Notes under the pieces: model-generated | The model's input: only the letters and a program-made list of their open reading frames with translations | The model's database searches: none | Told to the model about the DNA's origin: nothing | Translations under genes and position numbers: made by a program | Assembly (NCBI RefSeq): GCF_900100735.1 | Contig: NZ_FNCJ01000028.1 | Coordinates: forward strand, 1-64,000 | Origin: Paraburkholderia phenazinium | GTDB taxonomy: Bacteria; Pseudomonadota; Gammaproteobacteria; Burkholderiales; Burkholderiaceae | Length of the DNA stretch: 64,000 nt | Reading direction: 5' to 3' | Shown here: piece by piece, positions 42,638 to 51,803 of the stretch | Numbering within the stretch: the first letter of the stretch is position 1 | Layout: every line of letters starts with the position of its first letter

Positions 42638-43738
42638 ATGACGTCCCCCACTACTACCAACACGACGGATCACGGCACAGCCGATCCGCTTCAGGCTTAC
42701 CTCGACCTCGGCCTGCGCAACTACTGGTACCCGGTCGCGCCGAGCTGGCAAGTCGGCAATGCGCCGATCGGCCTGACGCGCCTGGGCGACCAGATCGTGC
42801 TGTGGCGCGATCAGGAAGGCCTGGTTCACGCGCTGGAAGACCGTTGCCCGCACCGCGGCGCGCGTCTGTCGCTCGGCTGGAACCTCGGCGGCAGCGTCGC
42901 CTGCTGGTATCACGGCATTGAAATCGACGGCGGCGGTATGGTCACGAAGGTGCCGGCGGTCTCGAACTGCCCGCTCGAAGGCCAGAAGTGCGTGAAGTCG
43001 TACCCGGTGCAGGAACACGCCGGCGCGATCTTCCTGTGGTTCGGCGACGACGCGCACAAGGAGCCCGCACCGCTCGTGCTGCCGGAAGAACTGGTGGGCG
43101 AGGAGTATGCGAGCTTCCTGTGCATGTCGAACTGGAAGTGCAACTACCAGTACGCGATCGACAACGTGATGGACCCGATGCACGGCGCGTATCTGCACGC
43201 CACTTCGCACTCGATGGCCGAAGGCGACAAGCAGGCCGACATGCGTGTGCGCAAGACCGAGACCGGTTTGATGTTCGAAAAGGTCGGCCAGCGCGACGTC
43301 AACTTCGACTGGGTTGAACTGGGCGAAACGGGCTGCCTGTGGATGCGTCTGGCGATTCCGTACAAGAAGAAGTTTGGCCCGGGTGGCAACTTCGGGATCA
43401 TCGGCTTCGCCGTGCCCGTCGACGAAAACAACTGCCAGGTTTACTTCTGGCGTACCCGCAAGGTGTCGGGCTGGCAGCGCGATGCATGGCGCTTCATGTA
43501 CCGCAACCGTCTCGAAGGCCTGCATTGGGACGTGCTGGAACAGGACCGCTACGTCCTCGAAAGCATGGCGCCGAATGCCCGCCAGCACGAATTCCTCTAT
43601 CAGCACGATGTGGGCATGACGCGTGTGCGCCGCATGTTGCGCCAGCGCGCCCAGCAGGATTTCGAGGCGCTCGCCGCGCACCGTGCGCAAGCTGCCACCG
43701 CCGAAGCGGGTGCAGCAGCAGGACATAGCCATGCATAA
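42638..43738 (+). CDS. Rieske non-heme iron oxygenase, terminal (alpha) subunit
   Basis: 366 residues. Rieske centre ligands are C70, H72, C89 and H92 (CPHRG, CWYHG). The mononuclear-iron motif is D179-P-M-H182-G-A-Y-L-H187, with the bridging Asp intact. The size and lack of a beta-subunit gene place it with the alpha-only oxygenases (VanA/carbazole/phthalate-dioxygenase type). The start at 42638 has GGAG nine bases upstream. Its end overlaps the next SDR gene by 8 bp. It presumably hydroxylates the aromatic substrate; the substrate cannot be read from the sequence. Confidence 0.92.
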   Translation: MTSPTTTNTTDHGTADPLQAYLDLGLRNYWYPVAPSWQVGNAPIGLTRLGDQIVLWRDQEGLVHALEDRCPHRGARLSLGWNLGGSVACWYHGIEIDGGGMVTKVPAVSNCPLEGQKCVKSYPVQEHAGAIFLWFGDDAHKEPAPLVLPEELVGEEYASFLCMSNWKCNYQYAIDNVMDPMHGAYLHATSHSMAEGDKQADMRVRKTETGLMFEKVGQRDVNFDWVELGETGCLWMRLAIPYKKKFGPGGNFGIIGFAVPVDENNCQVYFWRTRKVSGWQRDAWRFMYRNRLEGLHWDVLEQDRYVLESMAPNARQHEFLYQHDVGMTRVRRMLRQRAQQDFEALAAHRAQAATAEAGAAAGHSHA

Positions 43739-44504
43739 CGCCAACGCTGTGCTCGCGGCACTGAATGGCCGGCGCGTGATCGTCACGGGCGGCGCGCGCG
43801 GTCTCGGCGCAGCGTTTGTGCGCTCGCTGGCGCAAGCCGGCGCGCAAGTGGTGTTCGGCGACGTGTTGCACGACGAAGGCCGTGCGCTCGCCGACACGCT
43901 CCAGGGCGAAGGTCAAGCGGTGCACTTCCTGCCGCTGGACCTCGCCGAACCGTCGAACATCCAGAACTTCGTCGCTGAGGCCGTCGCGCTGCTCGGCGGA
44001 CTCGACGCGCTCATCAACAACGCGGCGATCACCAACTCCGGCGGCAAGTTCGCCGGCGAGCTGACGGTCGATACGTGGGACGCGGTGATGAACGTCAACG
44101 TGCGCGGCACCTGGCTGATGAGCACCGCAGCACTGCCGCATCTGCGCGATTCGGGGCGCGGCAGCATCGTCAACATCGCCTCGGATACGGCGATGTGGGG
44201 TGCGCCGAAGCTGCTGGCGTATGTCGCGAGCAAGGGCGCGGTGATCGCGATGACTCGTTCGCTGGCGCGTGAGTTCGGCGCACACGGCATCACGGTCAAC
44301 GCGATTGCGCCGGGCCTGACCGAAGTCGAGGCGACCGCATACGTGCCCGCCGAGCGTCACGAGTATTACCTGCAAGGCCGCGCGCTGACCCGCGCCCAGG
44401 TTCCCGACGATGTGACGGGGCCGGTCCTGTTCCTGTTGTCCGATGCCGCACGTTTCGTGACCGGCCAGTTGCTGCCGGTGAACGGCGGCTTTGTGATGAA
44501 TTGA
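43731..44504 (+). CDS. SDR, probable dihydrodiol dehydrogenase
   Basis: 257-residue classical SDR: TGGARGLGAAFVRSL, FGDVLHDEG (acid after strand 2, favouring NAD), NNAAIT, Ser in NIASDTAM and YVASK. The place directly after the terminal oxygenase, with an 8-bp overlap, suggests oxidation of the cis-dihydrodiol or alcohol formed by it. All catalytic residues are present, unlike the second SDR of the operon. Confidence 0.9.
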   Translation: MHNANAVLAALNGRRVIVTGGARGLGAAFVRSLAQAGAQVVFGDVLHDEGRALADTLQGEGQAVHFLPLDLAEPSNIQNFVAEAVALLGGLDALINNAAITNSGGKFAGELTVDTWDAVMNVNVRGTWLMSTAALPHLRDSGRGSIVNIASDTAMWGAPKLLAYVASKGAVIAMTRSLAREFGAHGITVNAIAPGLTEVEATAYVPAERHEYYLQGRALTRAQVPDDVTGPVLFLLSDAARFVTGQLLPVNGGFVMN

Positions 44505-44531
44505 TCTTGTCTTGACCGAAAGGAGAAAGAG

Positions 44532-45059
44532 ATGGCGGACACCGAAATCGAACGTAAGTCGTGGGATCAACCCGCGGAAGCCAGCTTTGAGCAGTGGATG
44601 GAATCGCGCGTGGCGCGCCTCGCAACCCGTCGCTACGACTGGGACGCGCTGAAGTTCCAGGCCGACTATGACCCGAAGTATCGCCGTGCGCAGATGCGCT
44701 ATGTGGGCACGGGCGGCACGGGCGTCGCGAAGGATGTCAACACGGTGCCGGCTGGCGGCTTCACGTTCTCGACCATGGTGATTCCGGCCGGCAACATCGG
44801 CCCGAGCCATATTCATATGGATGTCGAAGAAATTTTCTTCGTGCTGCGCGGCAAGATGAAGGTGATCTGCGAGCGCGACGGCCAGACCTGGGAATCGGTG
44901 CTCGGCGAACGCGATCTGATCTCGGTGCCACCGGGGGTGTATCGCACCGAAGTGAATATCGGTGAAGAAGATGCGCTGATGTGCGTGATGCTCGGTTCGC
45001 CGAAGCCGATCACGCCGACGTATCCGCCGGATTCGCCGCTGGCCAAACTGAAGCGCTAA
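44532..45059 (+). CDS. Cupin-domain protein
   Basis: 175 residues with one cupin barrel: GPSHIHMDVEEIFFVLRGKMKVICERDGQ holds the metal-binding His-His-Glu, and PPGVYRTEVNIGEEDALM gives the second motif region. The N-terminal 60 residues are helical. It could be a ring-cleaving or isomerising metalloenzyme or a ligand-binding accessory; the sequence does not decide. AAGGAG-type Shine-Dalgarno GGAGAAAG is close to the ATG. Confidence 0.85.
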   Translation: MADTEIERKSWDQPAEASFEQWMESRVARLATRRYDWDALKFQADYDPKYRRAQMRYVGTGGTGVAKDVNTVPAGGFTFSTMVIPAGNIGPSHIHMDVEEIFFVLRGKMKVICERDGQTWESVLGERDLISVPPGVYRTEVNIGEEDALMCVMLGSPKPITPTYPPDSPLAKLKR

Positions 45060-45123
45060 GCCTTACGCGTCAAGCGAGAGCGGGGTGCTGCAGGTTGAGC
45101 GCCCGCTGCTAGCGATAGACAAC

Positions 45124-45150
45124 ACGGCACCGTGCGCCGCACGGTGCCGT
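45124..45150 (+). terminator. Intra-operon hairpin after the cupin gene
   Basis: ACGGCACCGT and ACGGTGCCGT are perfect complements around a 7-nt loop, 65 bp after the cupin stop. There is no T-run and the next gene follows within 40 bp, so it may partly terminate or stabilise the upstream mRNA. Confidence 0.45.
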
Positions 45151-45188
45151 ACTGAAGCCACCACATCTTGCACTTGCAGATAGAACCC

Positions 45189-46088
45189 ATGTCCGCTATC
45201 CCGTCCACCACTGCCGATCTCGCTGCCTCGCTCGAAGTGCGTCTTGCGCACTTCCCGATGCAGCAGCTCGTCACCGCGGAGCAGCAGATCGTGGGATATT
45301 GCGAAGCCCAACCCGCTTCTTCGGCGCGCAACGACGCGTTGCCGCTCGTATTGCTGCATGGCATCGGTTCGGGTGCGGCGTCGTGGGTGCAGCAGTTTGA
45401 AGCGCTGGGCGCCACGCGTCGTGTACTGGCATGGGATGCACCGGGGTACGGCGTGTCCAATCCGGTTGAACCCGCTTCGCCCAAAGCTGCGGACTACGCG
45501 GACGTGCTGCGCGGCTGGCTCGACGCGCTTGGCATCGAGTGTTGCGTACTGGTCGGGCATTCGCTGGGCGCGATCATCGCGGGTGCGTTCGCTGCTGCCA
45601 ATCCGCAGCGGGTCGCGGGCCTGTTGCTGCTGTCGCCTGCCGGCGGTTACGGCGCGGCGGCTGCCGAGGTGCGCGAAACGAAGCGCGATCAGCGCCTCGC
45701 GATGCTGGCCGAACTCGGCCCCGAAGGTCTCGCCGAAAAGCGCAGCGCGAACATGCTGTCGCAACACGCGGACGAGACGGCGCGTGCATGGGTGCGCTGG
45801 AATATGGCGCGCATCCTGCCGCACGGTTACGCGCAAGCCACGCATCTGCTCGCCAACGCCGATCTCGCCGCAGACCTCGCCCGCTATCGCGGCCGCATCA
45901 ACGTTGCAGTCGGCGCCGACGACACTATCACGCCGCCGTCCGCCTGCGAACGACTCGCTCAAGCCGCACGCACGCCTTTGCAGGTGGTGCCGCGTGCCGG
46001 CCACGCCGGATATATCGAAGCCGCTGACGCGTATACCGCGCTCATCGACACGTTCTGCCGCGCCAGCGCGGCACCACGGAGCCACTGA
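45189..46088 (+). CDS. Alpha/beta hydrolase, probable meta-cleavage product hydrolase
   Basis: 299-residue hydrolase: LLHGIGSGAASWVQQFEAL (oxyanion region), the nucleophile elbow GHSLGAIIAG, and the C-terminal His in RAGHAGYIE. The arrangement resembles BphD/TodF-type carbon-carbon bond hydrolases that cut extradiol ring-fission products. That fits the extradiol dioxygenase at 51804. I start at the ATG at 45189; the earlier in-frame TTG has no advantage. Its stop abuts the IclR start codon. Confidence 0.85.
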   Translation: MSAIPSTTADLAASLEVRLAHFPMQQLVTAEQQIVGYCEAQPASSARNDALPLVLLHGIGSGAASWVQQFEALGATRRVLAWDAPGYGVSNPVEPASPKAADYADVLRGWLDALGIECCVLVGHSLGAIIAGAFAAANPQRVAGLLLLSPAGGYGAAAAEVRETKRDQRLAMLAELGPEGLAEKRSANMLSQHADETARAWVRWNMARILPHGYAQATHLLANADLAADLARYRGRINVAVGADDTITPPSACERLAQAARTPLQVVPRAGHAGYIEAADAYTALIDTFCRASAAPRSH

Positions 46089-46973
46089 ATGACGCCCGAC
46101 ACGATTAACGCCGAGCGCGTAACAGACGACGACCGAGACGACGACCGGGCCGATCCTGGCTACAAGGTGCCGGGTCTCGAACGTGGTCTGAAGATTCTTA
46201 GCGAGTTCTCGCCCCGCGAGCCGGTACTCGGTGCCCCGGAGTTGTCCCGGCGCCTGAAGATTCCCCGCACGACGGTGTTCCGTCTGCTGCAAACGCTCGA
46301 ATCGCTCGGCTTTCTCGAGCGTGCCGACAAGGACCGTAACTATCGCCTCGGCGTCGCGGTGTTGCGCCTGGGCTTCGAATACCTGAGCTCGCTCGAACTG
46401 ACCGACCTCGGTTTGCCGATCATCGAGGCGCTGCGCAACGATACGGGTCTGACGAGCCACATCCTGATTCGCGATGGACGCGACGTCGTGTTCGTCGCCA
46501 AGGCACAAAGCCATACGCCGATTTTCAGCTCGGTGAAGGTGAACGTCGGGACGCGTCTGCCCGCTCATGCGACGACGCATGGCCAGGTGCTGATGGGCGA
46601 CCTGACGCTCGACGATCTGCGCGTGCTGTATCCCGAGCGCAAGCTGCATCGCTTTACCAAGCTCACGCCGGAAACCATCGAAGAGCTATACGAACGGATT
46701 CGCGACGACGCGCAGCGCGGCTTCGCGATCAGCGAATCGTCCTTCGAGCGCGGCATTTCGGTCGTGACCGCGCCGGTGCGCAACGACACGGGCCGCATCG
46801 TCGCGGTGATCACGACGACGATTCCACGGCCGGAAATCGATGCGTCGCTGCTCGACAGCGGCCTGATCGACAAGGTCCGCCGCGCGGCCGATGAACTCTC
46901 GCAGCGCCTGAACTACCGGCCCAAAAACGGGCCGGGAGCAGGCAGCAAATACATGAAGGCATTGGGGCTCTAA
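46089..46973 (+). CDS. IclR-family regulator, second paralogue
   Basis: 294 residues with the same winged helix and effector domain as the IclR at 39400 (for example SFERGISVVTAPVR and GQVLMGDL are shared). It begins directly after the hydrolase stop and ends in TAATG with the next SDR gene, so it is made as part of the operon it may control, giving a feedback loop. The two paralogues could form hetero-oligomers or sense different intermediates. Confidence 0.92.
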   Translation: MTPDTINAERVTDDDRDDDRADPGYKVPGLERGLKILSEFSPREPVLGAPELSRRLKIPRTTVFRLLQTLESLGFLERADKDRNYRLGVAVLRLGFEYLSSLELTDLGLPIIEALRNDTGLTSHILIRDGRDVVFVAKAQSHTPIFSSVKVNVGTRLPAHATTHGQVLMGDLTLDDLRVLYPERKLHRFTKLTPETIEELYERIRDDAQRGFAISESSFERGISVVTAPVRNDTGRIVAVITTTIPRPEIDASLLDSGLIDKVRRAADELSQRLNYRPKNGPGAGSKYMKALGL

Positions 46974-47779
46974 TGATCCAAATCGATTTGACCGGGCAGG
47001 TAGCGGTGGTGACGGGCGGCTCGTCCGGCATTGGCCTCGCGACTGCCGAACTGTTTCTGCGTGCAGGCGCATCGGTCGCGATCTGCGGACGCGATGCCGA
47101 GCGGCTCGCACAAGCGGAAGCGTCGCTAAAGGCGCAGTTTCCGGCGGCGCAACTGCTGGCCGCGCGCTGCGACGTGCTTGACGCCGCGGAAGTGAACGCT
47201 TTCGCGCAAGCGGTGCAGGCGCGCTTTGGCCGCACCGACATGCTGGTGAACAACGCCGGCCAGGGCCGCGTCTCGACCTTCGCCGACACCACCGACGACG
47301 CCTGGCGCGAAGAACTCGACCTCAAGTATTTCAGCGTGATCCGCCCGACCCGCGCGTTCCTGCCGATGCTGCGCGATGCGGCCGGCACGGGCAACGCCTC
47401 GATCGTCTGCGTGAATTCGCTGCTGGCGCTGCAGCCGGAGCCGCATATGGTGGCAACGTCCTCGGCGCGCGCCGGCTTGCTGAGCCTCATCAAGTCGCTC
47501 GCGGTGGAACTCGCACCGCAGCGTATCCGCGTGAATTCGATTCTGATCGGCATCGTCGAGTCGGGCCAATGGCGCCGCCGCTTCGCCACGCAAGCCGAGC
47601 CGGGCCAGAGCTGGGAAGACTGGACCGCAGAACTCGCACGCAAGAAAAACATTCCGCTTGGCCGCTTCGGCCGTCCCGAAGAGGCCGCACAGGCACTCTT
47701 TTATCTGGCTACCAACCTGTCGTCCTATACGACGGGCAGTCATATCGATGTCTCTGGAGGCAATGCACGACATGTCTAA
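46973..47779 (+). CDS. SDR-family protein with altered active site
   Basis: 268 residues. The NAD(P)-binding TGGSSGIGLATAELF and NNAGQG motifs and the catalytic Ser (about S149) are normal. Where classical SDRs have YxxxK this protein reads T162-S-S-A-R166, so both Tyr and Lys are missing. A subset of SDRs shares this ATSxARAG pattern and may catalyse a different reaction or act without redox chemistry. It overlaps the preceding IclR by one base and the ThDP enzyme by 8 bp. Confidence 0.85.
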   Translation: MIQIDLTGQVAVVTGGSSGIGLATAELFLRAGASVAICGRDAERLAQAEASLKAQFPAAQLLAARCDVLDAAEVNAFAQAVQARFGRTDMLVNNAGQGRVSTFADTTDDAWREELDLKYFSVIRPTRAFLPMLRDAAGTGNASIVCVNSLLALQPEPHMVATSSARAGLLSLIKSLAVELAPQRIRVNSILIGIVESGQWRRRFATQAEPGQSWEDWTAELARKKNIPLGRFGRPEEAAQALFYLATNLSSYTTGSHIDVSGGNARHV

Positions 47780-49430
47780 TAAAACCACCGTCGGCGAGCT
47801 GATTGCCGCCTTTCTCGAGCAATGCGGCGTTCGCACCACGTTCGGCGTGATTTCGATCCACAACATGCCGATCCTCGACGCGATCAACAATCGCGGCAAG
47901 ATCCGCTATGTCGGCGCACGCGGCGAGGCCGGTGCCGTCAACATGGCCGATGGTCTGGCGCGCGTCTCGGGTGGCCTCGGTGTGGCGTTCACCAGCACGG
48001 GCACGGCAGCCGGTAACGCGGCGGGTGCGATGGTCGAAGCGCTGACTGCCGGCACGTCGTTGCTGCATATCACCGGCCAGATCGAAACCGAATACCTCGA
48101 TCAGGACCTCGCGTATATCCACGAAGCGCCGGACCAGTTGTCGATGCTGTCGTCGATTTCGAAGGCGGCGTTCCGCGTGCGCACCGCTGAAACCGCGCTG
48201 CCGACCATTCGCGAAGCGGTGCGCGTGGCGCAAACCGCGCCGAGCGGCCCGGTGAGCGTCGAGATTCCGATCGACATCCAGGCTGCGGAAATCGAATGGC
48301 CGGCTGATCTTGGCGCGCCGCATGTGACGACTTTGACTCACGATAGCAAGCGCGTCGCACAACTCGCCGAAGAACTGGTCAAGGCCAAGCGCCCGTTGCT
48401 GTGGCTGGGCGGCGGTACGCGCCATGCACGTGCAGCAGTGGAACGTCTGGTGGCGCTGGGCTTTGGCGTCGTGACCAGCGTGCAGGGCCGCGGCATCCTG
48501 CCGGAAGATCATCCGGCGACGCTCGGCGCGTTCAACGTGCATGCGTCGGTGGAAAGCTTCTACAAGACTTGCGATGCGGTTCTCGTGGTCGGCTCGCGTC
48601 TGCGCGGCAATGAAACGTTGAAGTACAAGCTGGCGCTGCCGCAACCGCTGTACCGCATCGACGCCGACGCACTGGCCGACAACCGTGGCTATCGCAACGA
48701 TCTGTTCGTGCATGGCGATTCCGCTGTGGTGCTGGAAGAACTCGCAACGCTGCTCGAAGGCCGCCTGAAGGTGGATCCGACGTTTGCCGCCGATCTTGCC
48801 GCCGCCCGCGAAATCGCCGTAGCAGATGTGGGCAAGGGCCTCGGCCCGTACAAGCGCCTCGTCGATGCACTGCAACGCTCGGTAGGCACGGACTACAACT
48901 GGGTCCGTGATGTGACGATCTCGAACAGCACATGGGGCAACCGCCTGCTGAAGATTTTCACGCCGCGCGCAGGGGTTCACGCGCTGGGAGGCGGTATCGG
49001 CCAGGGCATGCAGATGGCAATCGGTGCGGCGCTGGCTGAAACGGCTGCGAAGACCGTATGCCTGGTCGGCGACGGCGGCTTGATGGTCAACGTCGGCGAA
49101 CTCGCTACGGCCGTGCAGGAAAACGCCAACGTAATGATCGTGCTGATGAACGACCAGTGCTACGGCGTCATCCGCAATATTCAGGACGCGCACTACGGCG
49201 GCCGCCGCTGCTTCGTGGATCTGCATCAACCGGACTTCGCACAGTTCTGCGAGAGCTTGAAGCTCACCCACTACCGCATCAAGTCGCTCGACGACGCGGA
49301 CGAGATTATCCGCGAAGGTCTGGCGAAGACTGGCCCGGTACTGGTGGAAGTGGACATGCTGTCGGTCGGCTCGTTCGCCACCGCGTTTGCCGGCCCTCCG
49401 GTCAAGAAGCAGGAGCCGGAACATGCGTGA
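47772..49430 (+). CDS. Thiamine-diphosphate-dependent decarboxylase/acetolactate-synthase-like enzyme
   Basis: 552 residues with the three-domain ThDP architecture. The catalytic Glu is in GARGEAGAVNMADG. The ThDP/Mg motif runs GDGGLMVN...VLMNDQ near residue 450. It resembles benzoylformate decarboxylase and acetolactate synthase; a 2-keto acid from ring cleavage is a reasonable substrate. The ATG at 47772 is 11 bases from GGAGG; the one at 47763 is only two bases away. Both ends overlap neighbours by 8 bp. Confidence 0.9.
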   Translation: MSNKTTVGELIAAFLEQCGVRTTFGVISIHNMPILDAINNRGKIRYVGARGEAGAVNMADGLARVSGGLGVAFTSTGTAAGNAAGAMVEALTAGTSLLHITGQIETEYLDQDLAYIHEAPDQLSMLSSISKAAFRVRTAETALPTIREAVRVAQTAPSGPVSVEIPIDIQAAEIEWPADLGAPHVTTLTHDSKRVAQLAEELVKAKRPLLWLGGGTRHARAAVERLVALGFGVVTSVQGRGILPEDHPATLGAFNVHASVESFYKTCDAVLVVGSRLRGNETLKYKLALPQPLYRIDADALADNRGYRNDLFVHGDSAVVLEELATLLEGRLKVDPTFAADLAAAREIAVADVGKGLGPYKRLVDALQRSVGTDYNWVRDVTISNSTWGNRLLKIFTPRAGVHALGGGIGQGMQMAIGAALAETAAKTVCLVGDGGLMVNVGELATAVQENANVMIVLMNDQCYGVIRNIQDAHYGGRRCFVDLHQPDFAQFCESLKLTHYRIKSLDDADEIIREGLAKTGPVLVEVDMLSVGSFATAFAGPPVKKQEPEHA

Positions 49431-50253
49431 TCGTCAGCACATGGGACATCACGCGCCCGTGGATGTTGCGATGATCGGCTTTGGCGCGATCGGCCAGGCG
49501 GTGTATCGCTCGGTCGCGGCGGACCCTCAGGTGCGCGTGTCGCACGTGATCGTCCCCGAGCGTCATGCGGCGGCGGTGCGTGAAGTGGTGGGCGCGTCGG
49601 TGGATGTGGTGTCGTCGGTGGCGGCGTTGAACAGCCGCCCGCAGTTCGCGCTGGAATGCGCGGGCCACAGCGCGCTCGTCGACCATGTCGTGCCGCTGCT
49701 GAAGGCCGGCACCGATTGCGCAGTGGCTTCGATCGGCGCGCTCTCGGATGTGTTGTTGCTCGACGCACTCTCCGCCGCGGCGGACGAAGGCGATGCGACG
49801 CTCACGCTGCTGTCCGGAGCGATTGGCGGCGTGGATGCGCTGGCTGCGGCAAAACTGGGTGGTCTCGACGAAGTGCTGTACACCGGCCGCAAGCCGCCGA
49901 CCGGCTGGCTCGGCACGCCCGCCGAAGAGGTCTGCGACCTGCACAGCCTGACGGAAGAGCGGATCATCTTCGAAGGCAGCGCGCGCGAAGCGGCGCGGCT
50001 TTATCCGAAGAATGCCAACGTGGCGGCGACGATTGCGCTGGCCGGTCTCGGGCTTGATCAGACGATTGTGCGGCTGATTGCGGACCCGGCGGTGTCGCGC
50101 AACGTACACAGGATTCTGGCGCGTGGCGCGTTCGGCGAGATGTCGCTTGAAATGTGCGGCAAGCCGCTGCCGGACAACCCCAAGACTTCCGCGCTGACCG
50201 CGTTCAGCGCGATCCGTGCCCTGCGCAACCGCGCGGCGCGTTGCGTGATTTGA
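49423..50253 (+). CDS. L-aspartate dehydrogenase-like protein
   Basis: 276-residue NAD(P)-binding protein of the AspDH/NadX family: VAMIGFGAIGQAVYRSV at the start, ALECAGHSALVDHVVPLL, ASIGALSD, and the DUF108 C-terminal part with NANVAATIALAGLGLDQTIVRLIADP. AspDH interconverts L-aspartate and oxaloacetate plus ammonia. From memory, a colinear dioxygenase/AspDH cluster exists in P. aeruginosa PAO1 around PA3505, whose product was shown to be an AspDH. Its purpose in an aromatic pathway is unexplained; a nitrogen-containing substrate is one possibility. A later ATG at 49441 is also possible. Confidence 0.85.
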   Translation: MRDRQHMGHHAPVDVAMIGFGAIGQAVYRSVAADPQVRVSHVIVPERHAAAVREVVGASVDVVSSVAALNSRPQFALECAGHSALVDHVVPLLKAGTDCAVASIGALSDVLLLDALSAAADEGDATLTLLSGAIGGVDALAAAKLGGLDEVLYTGRKPPTGWLGTPAEEVCDLHSLTEERIIFEGSAREAARLYPKNANVAATIALAGLGLDQTIVRLIADPAVSRNVHRILARGAFGEMSLEMCGKPLPDNPKTSALTAFSAIRALRNRAARCVI

Positions 50254-50271
50254 TGAGATGTAACTGAGCGG

Positions 50272-51786
50272 ATGACCGACATGACTCACTTCGATACCAG
50301 CCTCGTGCCCACCGGCGATATTTTCATCGGCGGCGAATGGCGGCAGGGGCGTGGCAACCCGTATAAAAGCCTGTATCCGGCGGATCAGTCGGTCAACATG
50401 GAAATCTCGACGGCCAACGCCGACGATGCTCGCGACGCGGTCGAAGCTGCGGACGTAGCATGGCGCAAGGCGGATTGGGCCGGTCTCAAGCCGCATCAAC
50501 GCGCGCTGATCCTGTACCGGATCGCCGACCTGATCATGGCGCGTCACGAAGCGCTGGCGAATCTGCAACGGCGCGATAACGGCAAGCCGATCGGCGAAAC
50601 ACGCGTGCTGGTGGCAAGCGCGGCCAACACGTTCCGCTACTTTGCCGCTTGCCTTGAAACGCTCGATGAAGAACTGACGCCTTCGCGCGGCGACTACATG
50701 ACGATGAGCGTGCATGAGCCGATTGGCGTGATCGCGGCGATTACGCCGTGGAACTCGCCGATCGCCTCGGATGCGCAAAAGCTCGCACCCGCGCTTGCTG
50801 GTGGTAACGCGGTGGTGTTGAAGCCTGCTGAAGTCACGCCGCTGGTCTCGCTCGCTTTGGCGCGCATCTGTGAAGAGGCGGGTGTGCCGAAGGGCGTGCT
50901 GAGCGTACTGCCTGGCAAAGGCTCGGTGATCGGTGACGTGCTGGTGCGCCATCCGCTCGTGAAGAAGGTTTCGTTTACCGGCGGCACGGAAGTGGGCCGC
51001 GGCATCGCCCGCATCGCTGCCGACAAGCTGATGCCCGTGTCGCTCGAACTGGGCGGAAAGTCGCCGACCATCGTGTTCGATGACGCGGATCTCGATCACG
51101 CCGTCAACGGTGTCCTGTACGGCATCTTCAGCTCGTCGGGCGAAGCATGCATCGCAGGCTCGCGCTTGTTCGTCCAACGCTCGATCTACGACGCCTTCAT
51201 GAAGCGTTTGACCGAAGGCGCACGCAAGCTGCGCGTCGGCGATCCGTCACAACCTGAAACGCAAATGGGTCCGTTGATTACGCCAGCGCATCGCGAATCG
51301 GTGGAACGGTATGTCGCTTTGGGCCTGGAAGAAGGCGGACGCCTGCTGTGCGGCGGCGAACGGCCGGTGGGCGACGGACGCGAACAGGGCAACTTCTATC
51401 AGCCGACGATTCTCGACGGTCTGTCGAACAGCGCTCGTATCTGCCAGGAAGAAATTTTCGGACCGGTGCTGGTAGCGATGCCCTTCGACGACGAGGCCTC
51501 GCTGCTCAAGGAGGCCAACGACAGCGTGTTCGGTCTCGCCGCCGGCATCTGGACGCGCGACTACAAGCGCGCCTGGCGCGTTGCCCGTGCGCTCGAAGCC
51601 GGCACCGTGTGGATCAACACCTACAAGCTGTTCTCCATCTCGACGCCGTTCTCCGGCTGGAAAGAGAGCGGCATGGGCCGCGAGAAAGGGCGCCTCGGCA
51701 TCCGCGAATACATGCAACAGAAGAGCCTCTACTGGGGCTTGAACGACGCGCCGCTGGCGTGGGCTAATGCGCCCCAGGCGAACTAA
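50272..51786 (+). CDS. Aldehyde dehydrogenase
   Basis: NAD(P)-dependent ALDH, 504 residues. The catalytic Glu is in SLELGGKSPTIVF and the nucleophile Cys in FSSSGEACIAGSR; VIAAITPWNSPI and FTGGTEVGRGI are cofactor segments. The family match is to betaine/semialdehyde-type ALDHs. It likely oxidises the aldehyde produced by the ThDP decarboxylase. It is 18 bp after the AspDH-like gene. Confidence 0.92.
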   Translation: MTDMTHFDTSLVPTGDIFIGGEWRQGRGNPYKSLYPADQSVNMEISTANADDARDAVEAADVAWRKADWAGLKPHQRALILYRIADLIMARHEALANLQRRDNGKPIGETRVLVASAANTFRYFAACLETLDEELTPSRGDYMTMSVHEPIGVIAAITPWNSPIASDAQKLAPALAGGNAVVLKPAEVTPLVSLALARICEEAGVPKGVLSVLPGKGSVIGDVLVRHPLVKKVSFTGGTEVGRGIARIAADKLMPVSLELGGKSPTIVFDDADLDHAVNGVLYGIFSSSGEACIAGSRLFVQRSIYDAFMKRLTEGARKLRVGDPSQPETQMGPLITPAHRESVERYVALGLEEGGRLLCGGERPVGDGREQGNFYQPTILDGLSNSARICQEEIFGPVLVAMPFDDEASLLKEANDSVFGLAAGIWTRDYKRAWRVARALEAGTVWINTYKLFSISTPFSGWKESGMGREKGRLGIREYMQQKSLYWGLNDAPLAWANAPQAN

Positions 51787-51803
51787 GTAACACGAGGCAC
51801 GAC

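Noticed and set aside
47709..51177. Two minus-strand open frames of over 570 codons opposite the ThDP, AspDH and ALDH genes
   Set aside because: Antisense shadows; the plus-strand proteins carry full catalytic motifs.
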